A stretch of DNA of 64,000 nt from Rs1 sp000416275 (GTDB lineage: Bacteria; Pseudomonadota; Gammaproteobacteria; Pseudomonadales; Balneatricaceae). Made by a program: the position numbers and the translations under genes. Below, piece after piece: positions 54,027 through 62,900 of the stretch; within the stretch, counting starts at the first letter, position 1, and the number at the start of each line of letters is the position of its first letter. The notes beneath the pieces were generated by a model. It was not told where the DNA came from and made no database searches. It was given only the letters and a program-made list of their open reading frames with translations. The stretch is from NCBI GenBank assembly GCA_965243635.1, contig OZ251574.1:2480001-2544000 (forward strand). The letters are read 5' to 3'.

Positions 54027-54567
54027 ATGGATATAGGGTTACAAACATTAGTGGCGATCGCAAGATTTCACCAATTATCAGCAGATCCTGAACAATTGCA
54101 ACATGAGTTTGCAAAGGGAGGTCAACATTTTACAGATACTCAACTATTACAAGCGTCGAAATCTTTAACCTTAAAAGCTAAGCTACTTAAGCCTGCGATC
54201 AGTGATCTTAAAAATGACATTTTACCGGCCATTGCCAAGGCAAGTGATGGCAGTTATTTTATAGTTGCAAGAGTGGCAGCAGCCCAGCCAGGTACTGAAA
54301 CCAAAGAAGCTCAATCACTGACATTATTGATTCACGATTTGCATGAATAGACCCCTAGTACTATTACTGGGGAGGAGTTTATCAGATTTTGGTCAGGTGA
54401 GATCATCTTGATCGCACGCCGAGTGGGGCTTGCTGAAAGTCTACAACAAAAATTTGATATATCCTGGTTTATCCCCTCCTTAATTAAATACCGTAAGCTA
54501 TTTTTTGAAGTCATAGTCGCCTCGTTCTTTATTCAACTGTTTGCGCTGGTCACGCCGCTATTTTTCC
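54027..54567 (+). pseudogene. hlyB 5' fragment (broken duplicate)
   Basis: From ATG 54027 the sequence matches the first 190 codons of the intact hlyB at 55001, but a TAG stops it at codon 108. The frame continues recognisably after the stop (IARRVGLAESLQQKFDISWF, then FIQLFALVTPLFF). It ends abruptly at 54567, where GAGCAATTGGGGTCAG replaces hlyB sequence. The copy is thus a truncated duplicate that cannot make an exporter. Confidence 0.88.
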
Positions 54568-54573
54568 CGAGCA

Positions 54574-54632
54574 ATTGGGGTCAGGCCTTGTCTTTTGACT
54601 TTTATGGGGCAAAAAACAAGATCTGACCCCAT
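54574..54632 (+). repeat. REP-like palindrome (GGGGTCAG type)
   Basis: ATTGGGGTCAG and CTGACCCCAT face each other across about 38 bases. The CTGACCCCAAT word recurs in three repeats after hlyD, next to a RAYT transposase tail, so this belongs to the same REP-like family. It marks the break point of the hlyB fragment. Confidence 0.65.
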
Positions 54633-54640
54633 TCACACGT

Positions 54641-54850
54641 TTTGAATCCGTGACTTCAAAGTGAATACAGAGTGTAAGATATTGGTTTTACGGTGGAATT
54701 GAAAAATATTAACTGCAAGCTCAAATGCTCCTGCATTCGCTCAATAAATGCATCCCTGCATAAAACCCGTAGGTTCAGCGGGCATTTTTCTAACCGCTGT
54801 AGAATCAAGAGCTTGCGCTATGTGGTGCAGTGAATTCACTGATTCAGGTT
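54641..54850 (+). repeat. MITE family B, copy B9
   Basis: It begins TTTGAATCCGTGACTTCAAA and ends AATTCACTGATTCAGGTT, with the full-length middle. A few bases differ from B1 and B5, and the left terminus is eroded. It sits between the hlyB fragment and the intact hlyB. Confidence 0.8.
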
Positions 54851-55000
54851 ATAAACTAAAACCTATCAGCCTTAATATTTAAGACTATATACTATTATTT
54901 TTTACTAACTATCCTGTATATTCATTTTAAGTTAATTTTAAGTGGTTTTTCAGTAATTCTAAGACACTAGGATGTGTCTAATTAAGGTGTGTTTCAAAGT

Positions 55001-57232
55001 ATGGATACTGGATTAAATACATTAGTGGCAATAGCTAGGTTTCACCAATTGCCTGCAGAACCTGAACAGCTGCAACATGAGTTTGCAGAAGACAGTCGAT
55101 TTTTTAATGACACACAAATTTTACAAGCGGCGAAATCTTTAACCTTAAAAGCTAAACTGCTTAAGCCTGCGATTGGTGATTTTAATAATGACATTTTACC
55201 CGCAATCGCTAAGGCAAAAGACGGCAGTTATTTTATTGTCGCAAGAGCTGCTAAGCCACAAGCTGCCACAGAGAAAGAACCGGCCCAGCCACTTAAATTA
55301 TTGATACACGATCTGCGTGAATCGGCCCCTAGTACTGTTACTGAAGAGGCGTTTATCAGGCTGTGGTCAGGTGAGATCATCTTGATCGCACGGCGAGTGG
55401 GGCTTGCTGAAAGTTTGCAACAAAAATTTGATATATCCTGGTTTATCCCCTCGTTAATCAAATACCGTAAGCTATTTTTTGAAGTCATAGTCGCCTCGTT
55501 TTTTATTCAACTGTTTGCGCTAGTCACGCCGCTATTTTTCCAAGTGGTGATGGACAAAGTATTAGTACATCGTGGCTTTACCACACTTGATGTACTGGCG
55601 GTCGGTTTCTTTGTGGTGGTGGTATTCGAAGCCTTCCTCGGTGGCTTTCGCAATTATTTATTCAGTCACACCACCAATAGGGTAGATGTGGCATTGGGCT
55701 CACGATTGTTCAAACACTTGATGGCGCTGCCAATGTCCTACTTTGAAGCGCGGCAAGTCGGGCAAAATGTCGCCCGGGTCCACGAGTTAGACACCATCCG
55801 TAACTTCATCACCGGCACGGCGTTGACCTTAGTGATCGACTTGTTTTTTGTGTTTGTGTTTCTCGCGGTGATGTGGTTTTACAGCCCGACACTCACCTAT
55901 ATCGTATTGGCGACCATTCCCGCCTACGTACTGTTATCGTTATTCATCACCCCCATTTTACGCCACCGATTAAATGAAAAATTCAAACACGGTGCTGCCA
56001 ATACCGCATTTTTAACAGAGTCGATGACCGGTATCAGCACCGTTAAATCGATGGCGGTCGAGCCGCAGATGACCCGTAAGTTAGAGGAACATTTATCGGG
56101 TTATGTGCACGCCTCGTTCAAGAGCCAAAACCTCAATAACGTCGCCAACCAAGTGGCGGGTCTGATCAATAAGCTGATGACCTTAGGTATTATCTGGATG
56201 GGGGCGCATTTAGTCATCGCCGGTGAGTTATCTGTGGGCCAGCTAGTGGCGTTTAACATGTTAGCGGGCAGAGTTAGTGGCCCGGTTTTAAAATTAGTGC
56301 AGCTTTGGCAAGAGTTTCAACAGGCGGGTATCTCCATCGAGCGCTTAGGCGATATCCTAAATACCCCTCGCGAGCCCGGCTTCAACCCCAACCGTTCACG
56401 TCTGCCATCGTTAGAGGGAGCGGTGACCTTTGAACACATTAAATTTCGCTACAAAACAGACAGCCCAGTGGTGCTGCACGATATAAGTTTAAAAATACAA
56501 GCTGGGGAAGTAGTCGGCATCGTTGGGCGCTCAGGCTCTGGTAAAAGCACCATCACTAAACTGATTCAACGTTTGTACGTACCAGAGTCCGGGCGCTTAA
56601 TGATCGATGGTGTCGATTTATCGATGGTCGATACGGTGTGGTTACGCCGGCAAATAGGGGTGGTACTGCAAGAGAACTTTTTGTTTAACCGTACCATTCG
56701 GGAGAACATCGCCTTGGTCGATCCCGCCATGTCCATGGAGCGTGTAGTGGAGGCGGCAAAAATGTCCGGTGCCCACGAGTTTATCGTCGAAATGCCCGAG
56801 GGTTACGACACCATGGTCGGCGAACAGGGCAGTACTTTGTCCGGCGGTCAGCGCCAGCGCTTGGCGATTGCCCGAGCACTCATCAATAATCCACGTATCT
56901 TGATTTTTGATGAGGCGACCAGCGCCTTAGATTACGAATCTGAGCGCTTAATCCAAGACAACATGGCTGATATTTGCAAGGGCCGTACCGTGTTTATTAT
57001 CGCCCATCGTCTCACTGCTGTTCGCCACTGTGATCGCATCGTAGTGATGGAAAAAGGCATAATTGTCGAGCAGGGCGACCACCAACAATTGTTAGACCAC
57101 AACGGTTATTACGCTAAGTTGCACAGTTATCAAAACCATCAACCCAGATTAAAGCCTGTTCCTGACACAGAACACGTTAGCCTAGAACATTCCAATGATC
57201 CCAGCTTACCTGAGCGAGGCGATCAATCATGA
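55001..57232 (+). CDS. hlyB: Type I secretion ATPase/permease (HlyB-like)
   Basis: This 743-aa inner-membrane ABC exporter is close in plan to E. coli HlyB. Residues 1 to about 125 form a C39-like domain without the catalytic Cys, which binds substrate rather than cutting it. A six-helix transmembrane domain follows (about 155-430). The ATPase has Walker A GRSGSGKS at 509-516, signature LSGGQRQRLAIARAL and Walker B ILIFDEATSALD. ATG 55001 matches the start of the duplicate; a GTG 12 bases upstream is possible. The stop overlaps the hlyD start by 4 bases. It probably exports the RTX protein encoded downstream. Confidence 0.94.
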   Translation: MDTGLNTLVAIARFHQLPAEPEQLQHEFAEDSRFFNDTQILQAAKSLTLKAKLLKPAIGDFNNDILPAIAKAKDGSYFIVARAAKPQAATEKEPAQPLKLLIHDLRESAPSTVTEEAFIRLWSGEIILIARRVGLAESLQQKFDISWFIPSLIKYRKLFFEVIVASFFIQLFALVTPLFFQVVMDKVLVHRGFTTLDVLAVGFFVVVVFEAFLGGFRNYLFSHTTNRVDVALGSRLFKHLMALPMSYFEARQVGQNVARVHELDTIRNFITGTALTLVIDLFFVFVFLAVMWFYSPTLTYIVLATIPAYVLLSLFITPILRHRLNEKFKHGAANTAFLTESMTGISTVKSMAVEPQMTRKLEEHLSGYVHASFKSQNLNNVANQVAGLINKLMTLGIIWMGAHLVIAGELSVGQLVAFNMLAGRVSGPVLKLVQLWQEFQQAGISIERLGDILNTPREPGFNPNRSRLPSLEGAVTFEHIKFRYKTDSPVVLHDISLKIQAGEVVGIVGRSGSGKSTITKLIQRLYVPESGRLMIDGVDLSMVDTVWLRRQIGVVLQENFLFNRTIRENIALVDPAMSMERVVEAAKMSGAHEFIVEMPEGYDTMVGEQGSTLSGGQRQRLAIARALINNPRILIFDEATSALDYESERLIQDNMADICKGRTVFIIAHRLTAVRHCDRIVVMEKGIIVEQGDHQQLLDHNGYYAKLHSYQNHQPRLKPVPDTEHVSLEHSNDPSLPERGDQS

Positions 57233-58677
57233 GTGCTATTGATGTATTTAAAGATGCCTGGGCCAACAGAGACAAACTGGGCGAGAGTAATAAAACCCGA
57301 GAGTTGGCGGCTTTTTTGCCGGCGGCGCTAGAAGTGCAAGAAACACCTCCCAACCCACTGTTGCGCTGGTTATCCAGAACGTTATTACTGCTGATCGTGA
57401 TTGCCCTCACTTGGAGTTACTTTGGCTACATCAATATCGTGGCCTCGGCCGAGGGCAAGATAATCCCCAGTAGTCGGGTAAAACAAATTCAACCCTTGGA
57501 AAAAGGCATGGTCAAAACCCTGTTTGTTAAAGAAGGGCAGTTAGTGGAAAAGGGTCAGCCGCTCATCGCGCTGGATGCGACCTTAAATCAGGCTGATACC
57601 AATAGCTTAATCTCTGAGCAACAGCGCACTCAATTGCGCTTAGCCGTCAATCAAGGTTTTTTGGCGCTGCTAAACCGCATTACCAATACTTCTAAAGCAG
57701 AAAAACTTAGCGATTCTACCAATGTAGAGCAAGCTCTGACGCAACAGATCCAACAAATGTCATGGCAAACGCCGCCTTCCAGTGCCGACTTGCAATTACA
57801 TAAAAGTCTATTGCTACAGCAATGGCTGCAATACCAATCGCAATTGCGCTCTCTGCACAGCGCACTGGCACAAAACAGTGCAGAGCAAGCGACAGTGGCA
57901 GAAGTGATTACCAAGCTGAGGCTGATTTTACCGGTGGTCAACAAAAGGCTGCGGCTATTAAAAAAAATGTTCCGTGAAAAACTGGTGGCCGAGACTGAAT
58001 ATTTACAGAGCCTGCAAGAGCAAATTCAAATCAGACAAGATTTTGCCGCCGAAAAGCAGCGCTTAAAGCAATTACAGGAAACGGTGACGGACATCACCGC
58101 GCAGATCAACCTGCACAATGCCCAATCTGCCAGCGCGGTATTAATGGAAATTACCGAGCAAAACCGGCAGTTAGCAGGGCTGACAGAAGAGCTGATTAAA
58201 GTACGCGATAACAGCGCCAAACAAATTATCTACGCGCCAGTAGCGGGACGGGTACAAGAGCTAATGGTACATACTATCGGTGGCATCGTCACTGCGGCGC
58301 AGCAGCTAATGTTGATTGTACCCATAGAGCAAACGTTAGAAGCGGAAGTGTTTTTAGAGAACAAAGACATAGGTTTTGTCTTCACTGGCATGAATGCTGA
58401 AATCAAAGTACATACCTTCCCTTTTACCAAGTATGGGGTGATAGATGCCGTCATCAATAATGTTTCGACCGATGCGACCATCGATGAAAAAAAGGGTCTG
58501 ATCTACCGGATGCAATTGAAGCTGGCTGAAAATCAGATTCAAGTGAATAACAAAATGGTCAAATTAGTACCAGGCATGTCGGTGACGGCTGAGGTGCAGA
58601 TTGGCGAACGACGGATTATTGAGTTCTTTTTGGCACCGTTGTTGAAGGGTAAACAAGAGGCGTTGCGGGAGCGGTGA
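57229..58677 (+). CDS. hlyD: Type I secretion membrane fusion protein (HlyD-like)
   Basis: This 482-aa adaptor links the HlyB exporter to an outer-membrane TolC-type channel, which is not in the window. It has a short cytoplasmic N-terminus, one membrane helix (about 48-68; LLLLIVIALTWSYFGYI), a barrel/lipoyl start (SRVKQIQPLEKGMVKTLFVKEGQLVEKGQPL), long coiled-coil arms (about 125-335) and the C-terminal segment VKLVPGMSVTAEVQIGERRIIEFFL typical of HlyD. Translationally coupled to hlyB. Its last 45 codons are repeated downstream. Confidence 0.94.
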   Translation: MSAIDVFKDAWANRDKLGESNKTRELAAFLPAALEVQETPPNPLLRWLSRTLLLLIVIALTWSYFGYINIVASAEGKIIPSSRVKQIQPLEKGMVKTLFVKEGQLVEKGQPLIALDATLNQADTNSLISEQQRTQLRLAVNQGFLALLNRITNTSKAEKLSDSTNVEQALTQQIQQMSWQTPPSSADLQLHKSLLLQQWLQYQSQLRSLHSALAQNSAEQATVAEVITKLRLILPVVNKRLRLLKKMFREKLVAETEYLQSLQEQIQIRQDFAAEKQRLKQLQETVTDITAQINLHNAQSASAVLMEITEQNRQLAGLTEELIKVRDNSAKQIIYAPVAGRVQELMVHTIGGIVTAAQQLMLIVPIEQTLEAEVFLENKDIGFVFTGMNAEIKVHTFPFTKYGVIDAVINNVSTDATIDEKKGLIYRMQLKLAENQIQVNNKMVKLVPGMSVTAEVQIGERRIIEFFLAPLLKGKQEALRER

Positions 58678-58974
58678 TGATTATAATAATGCGTGTTAGA
58701 GCGATATATTGGAGGAAGCTGGAGTGATGCTTAATTTTAACCTGACCCCAATTATCCCAAGTGAATAACAAAATGGTCAATTTAGTACCGGGTATGTCGG
58801 TGACGGCGGAGGTACAGATTGGGGAACGACGAATTATAGAGTTCTTTTTGGCACCGTTGTTGAAGGGTAAGCAAGAGGCGCTGCGGGAACGGTGATGATT
58901 ATAATAATGCGTGTTAGAGCGATATATTGGAGGAAGCTGGAGTGATGCTTAATTTTAACCTGACCACAATTATC
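58541..58974 (+). repeat. 218-bp tandem duplication of the hlyD tail
   Basis: The unit AAGTGAATAACAAAATGGTC ... at 58541 recurs at 58759, exactly 218 bases later, including the hlyD stop and the following 80 bases. The second copy has several silent-type substitutions, so the duplication is not recent. Confidence 0.85.
58759..58895 (+). pseudogene. hlyD C-terminal fragment
   Basis: The fragment encodes VNNKMVNLVPGMSVTAEVQI and continues to the HlyD stop, 45 codons in all, with no start or promoter. It comes from the 218-bp tandem duplication. Confidence 0.85.
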
Positions 58975-58989
58975 CTATAGGAGCACGTT

Positions 58990-59103
58990 TTGATTATATT
59001 ACGAAATCTAAATCGACTTATTCGATCTAAATTATTTATGGTGACCTTTGTATTATTTGTTATTGCTTTAAGCATGAAATATTTTATTTTTGACTTTAGG
59101 TAA
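58990..59103 (+). other. Possible truncated membrane-protein start (37 codons)
   Basis: A TTG with AGGAG 7 bases upstream opens a 37-codon frame, LIILRNLNRLIRSKLFMVTF and a following hydrophobic stretch. It looks like the first membrane helix of a protein cut off by the RAYT fragment. The same upstream words (AGGAG plus AT-rich DNA) precede the gene at 59393. Not assignable. Confidence 0.35.
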
Positions 59104-59311
59104 AGATGAGGCAGAGAGATTACGTCGATATCGAGATTTGTTTACACAGTATTTGAAACCTGAACAGCTAACAAAAATACGCGCTAACACCAACAGTGGT
59201 TTAGCAATAGGCAGTGACAAAATCAAGCAGAAGATAGAGACGTTGACGGGAAGAAAAATGGTTAAAGGAAAACGTGGTAGACCGGTAGATTGGATAAAGA
59301 GTGATGCTTAA
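59090..59311 (+). pseudogene. RAYT (REP-associated tyrosine transposase) C-terminal fragment
   Basis: The 73 codons read LGKDEAERLRRYRDLFTQYL and end near IETLTGRKMVKGKRGRP. This is the characteristic C-terminus of RAYT transposases, with the closing TGR-x-GKRGRP motif. The catalytic HUH and Tyr part is missing, so it is a remnant. It explains the REP-like repeats around it. Confidence 0.75.
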
Positions 59312-59392
59312 TTTTAACCTGATCCCAATTATCACATGGGCAGCGCTTCGTTAACTTAATCGTAGTCCACATAATTACATAGGAGTTTATTT

Positions 59393-59947
59393 ATGGCTAT
59401 ACGTAAAAAAAGTATCGGTATTTTTCTTGGATTGATTGTTTTCTTGTGTTCAGGTTTTATATTTAAAAATCATATAATTACTTATTATGAGTTTAATCAT
59501 TATTGTAATAATGAGTCTGGGTTCAGTATTTACGAAAAGATAAAAGTAAATAAAGTATGGCGATCTAGTGACTACTTTAATGCACTTGTTGTCGCTCGAT
59601 TTAATGGAGTGAAATCGGTTAAATATACTAAACCTAACAATGAAATACATGAAGTTTATTATACAGATGGTGATAGAAACAGTCGTTCGTCATACGCTGA
59701 TGTAATTACAAAAAAATTGGATGATGAAGAGTATGAGCTAACTTCTGATCCTTTATTAGTAGGGATGTTTAAGAAAATAAAAAAAATAAGATTTAAAATC
59801 ACACGAGTGAGTGATGGTTATTTAATGTCCGAATTTTTTGATTATTCCTTTTCTCTGCCTAGCCCAGACTTCGAGATAAATTCTTGTCATTCTGAAACGG
59901 GAAGTTTTTTTAGAAATATAAATAAAATTTTTGCATCAATAAAATAA
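59393..59947 (+). CDS. Small membrane-anchored or exported protein of unknown function
   Basis: This 184-aa, AT-rich gene encodes a protein with one N-terminal hydrophobic segment (IGIFLGLIVFLCSGFIF) and a mature part rich in Lys, Tyr and Asp. AGGAG precedes the ATG. It ends 12 bases before the RTX gene and probably shares its transcript. In Neisseria, frpC is preceded by the gene for the lipoprotein FrpD, but this protein has no lipobox and I see no similarity to FrpD. A role tied to the RTX protein is possible from position only. Its low GC compared with hlyBD suggests a different origin. Confidence 0.7.
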   Translation: MAIRKKSIGIFLGLIVFLCSGFIFKNHIITYYEFNHYCNNESGFSIYEKIKVNKVWRSSDYFNALVVARFNGVKSVKYTKPNNEIHEVYYTDGDRNSRSSYADVITKKLDDEEYELTSDPLLVGMFKKIKKIRFKITRVSDGYLMSEFFDYSFSLPSPDFEINSCHSETGSFFRNINKIFASIK

Positions 59948-59959
59948 GGAATTTTAATT

Positions 59960-62900
59960 ATGAGTTTAACAAATATACAACTAGATAAAGCTTATGATGT
60001 CTTTGATAAGGGCAATGAGGCTTTTGGTGACGATTCGTTTATTAATAGCGATGTAAGAAATGATATCACTGACAGCGCGATAAAATATGGAAGTAATTTC
60101 TTCATAGATAGTGCTGTGCTTGTTGGTTTAGAAACTTCCCTGGTAAAGGATTTTGCTGATATTGAAAGAGATTGCGTAAGTAATGACGATATTCTTGATG
60201 AAATCAGAATAAGAAGGGAACACTCTCCTTATATTATGCCTAAAGAGCTTGTTGGCATTCCTTTTTGGGAAAATCTGGTTAATGTAATTACACAGCGACT
60301 AATTTTGAATGACATAATGTCGGATTACGAAAATGGAGAGTGGCCGCCCTTAGATGAGAATGATTCTAAATGTGATGATGAAGTCAAAGAAGAAGTAAGC
60401 ACTGATTTTAAAAATGCCCTTAACTGGACAGCCCCACGCCGTCGAGATCCTCTTGTTTTAGATCTAGACGGCGACGGTATAGAGACAACGGCCGCTGATG
60501 GCAGTGTTAATTTTGATCACGATGGTGACGGTGTTAAAAACGGGACCGGCTGGATCAGTGGCGATGATGGTATGTTAGTCTTAGATCGCAATGGCAACGG
60601 CACTATTGACAACGGCGGTGAACTCTTCGGTGACAATACGATAAAAGCCGATGGTAGCAAAGCACTGAACGGTTTTGACGCGCTGGCGGAACTCGATACT
60701 AACAATGATGGCAAAGTAGATGCGGCGGATACGCAGTTTTCCGAGTTGCGTATTTGGCAAGATTTTAATCAAGACGGTATCAGTCAAAGTAATGAACTTT
60801 CGACTTTGGCGGATTTAGGTATTCAAAGTATCGGTACTGGATATACTTCATCGACTCAAGATGTTGGGCATAATAATCTATCCATTGCTCAGGGCAGCTT
60901 TATTAAGACCGATGGTACAGCCGGCGATGCAGGGACTACTACCCAAAGCAGCGGTGCTGCCGAGAGCCTTAATTTGGTGGAAAATAATTTCTACCGTGAA
61001 TTCACCGATCACATAGCCCTTCCCGATTCATTGCAAGATCATCCTGACATGCAAGGTTCTGGTGCTGTTAGAGACTTATTACAAGCCGCGGCATTAAGCC
61101 CTGACTTGGCCGCGCTTTTAACAGCTTATGCAGGAGCAGCCACCAAAGCGGCACAACAGGCTCAGTTAGATGGACTGCTAATCGCCTGGGCGAATACTGC
61201 CCAGTTCGACATGCTGAGTGAAAGATTACAGAATTGGAACACCAACAATGCTAATAGCGGCCTTAGTTATCAAGGTGATTATGCAGGCGGTACTGTCACT
61301 TCTGTTAATGATAAATTACAAATTTTAGAAGTGTTCAATAACCAGGCATTCTCTGACGTACAAAATATCATTAATAGTGATGGATCTTCTCGTCTCTCTA
61401 ATCCGCAGCAAAACTTTATCGATGCCGCCTACCTGAGTTTACGCGAATCAGTATATAACGCGTTATTGTCCCAAACACGATTAAAGTCTTATCTACAGGC
61501 TGTGGATATCAAAGTAACCGACGAAGGTGAGTTAGGCCTTGGTTTTACTAACGTCGAAACGGTTATTGTCAATGGTTTAGCAGAAAATCCTGAGGCGACT
61601 GTCGAAAATCTGCTTGAACTTAATCAAATTACCGGTGATCAATTCGTCCAAAAAGATTGGAATGTCTATTACTTTTTAAGTGAACAAATCAGCACGGATA
61701 ATAGTTTGGCTGTAAAGATTATCCCTCTATTAGCAGCACAAGGCATTAAATTATTATCAGCGACTGAAACAAATTACTCAGCGGAAAATGCCACGATTTT
61801 TATCGCGGGCAATAATACAGCCAACCATCTGACGGGTGGAAATAATAGTGATGTTATTTATGGACGCGACGGTGATGACAACTTACAAGGCGGTCAAGGC
61901 GATGATTTACTGCTTGGGGGTAAAGGCAGTGACACCTTGCAAGGAGGCAGTGGCAATGATGAATTGGTTGGGGGTGAAGGCAATGATCTTCTAAACGGTG
62001 GCTACGGCAACGATGTTTATAAGTATAACTTGGGCGATGGCTCTGATCTCATTCAAGATACTGCCGGCACAGATACGCTCTCATTTGGTTTTGGTTTATC
62101 ACTATCGGACATTAAAGCGACCAGGGTTGGGAGTGATTTAGTACTATCAATCACTAACCCGACAGACTCTGCGCAAATTAATCAGATTACTCTGCAAAAT
62201 ATGTACGCAAACTCAACATCTGCACGTATAGAGCACTTCTCGTTCACGGATGGCACCGTTTTAAATATCCAGCAAATATTTGCATTAGTGACAGGCGTCG
62301 TCGCTTTTTCTGATGGCGCTGAAAACATATATGGCACTGAATTTGATGATCAAATTTCTGCCCAAGAGGGTAACGATATAGTCAGAGCAGGTAGCGGGGA
62401 CGACTATGTGCAAGGTGATGGAGGTAATGATTCGATTTACGGGGGTGATGGTAACGATACCCTTGACGGTGGTGCAGGTGATGATGTTATCAGAGGAGGG
62501 GACGGTAACGACTATCTAAGAGGTGGTATAGGTAATGATGTACTTTATGGCGGTGAAGGTGATGATACGTATTTGTACGCCGCAGGGGATGGTAATACCA
62601 CAATTTATAATGACACAGATGCGCAAAGTCATGACGTTTTACGCTTCGATGCCAGTATCAATCCACAGGATGTAAAACTATCAACCAGTGGCTCTAATTT
62701 ATTAATAACTTTGCAGCAAACCAATGAAGTTATTACCATAATCGATGCGTTCTCGGTATCGACAATCGATGGGTTTATAACACGTTGGAATCAGAGCCGA
62801 GAGCTAAGTGAGATTGTTTTCGAAGATGGCACCCGCTGGGACACTTACACAATACGAGCAAAAGCATTAACGGGAACAGAAAATAATGATGATATCACTG

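Larger units (their letters stand above)
58722..59333 (+). repeat. Three copies of a 35-bp RAYT-linked repeat
   Basis: GAGTGATGCTTAATTTTAAC followed by CTGACCCCAATTATC occurs at 58722-58756, 58940-58974 (CTGACCACAATTATC) and 59299-59333 (CTGATCCCAATTATC). The third copy contains the stop of a RAYT transposase fragment, so the repeat is probably the right end of that transposon, carried along in the hlyD-tail duplication. Confidence 0.75.
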
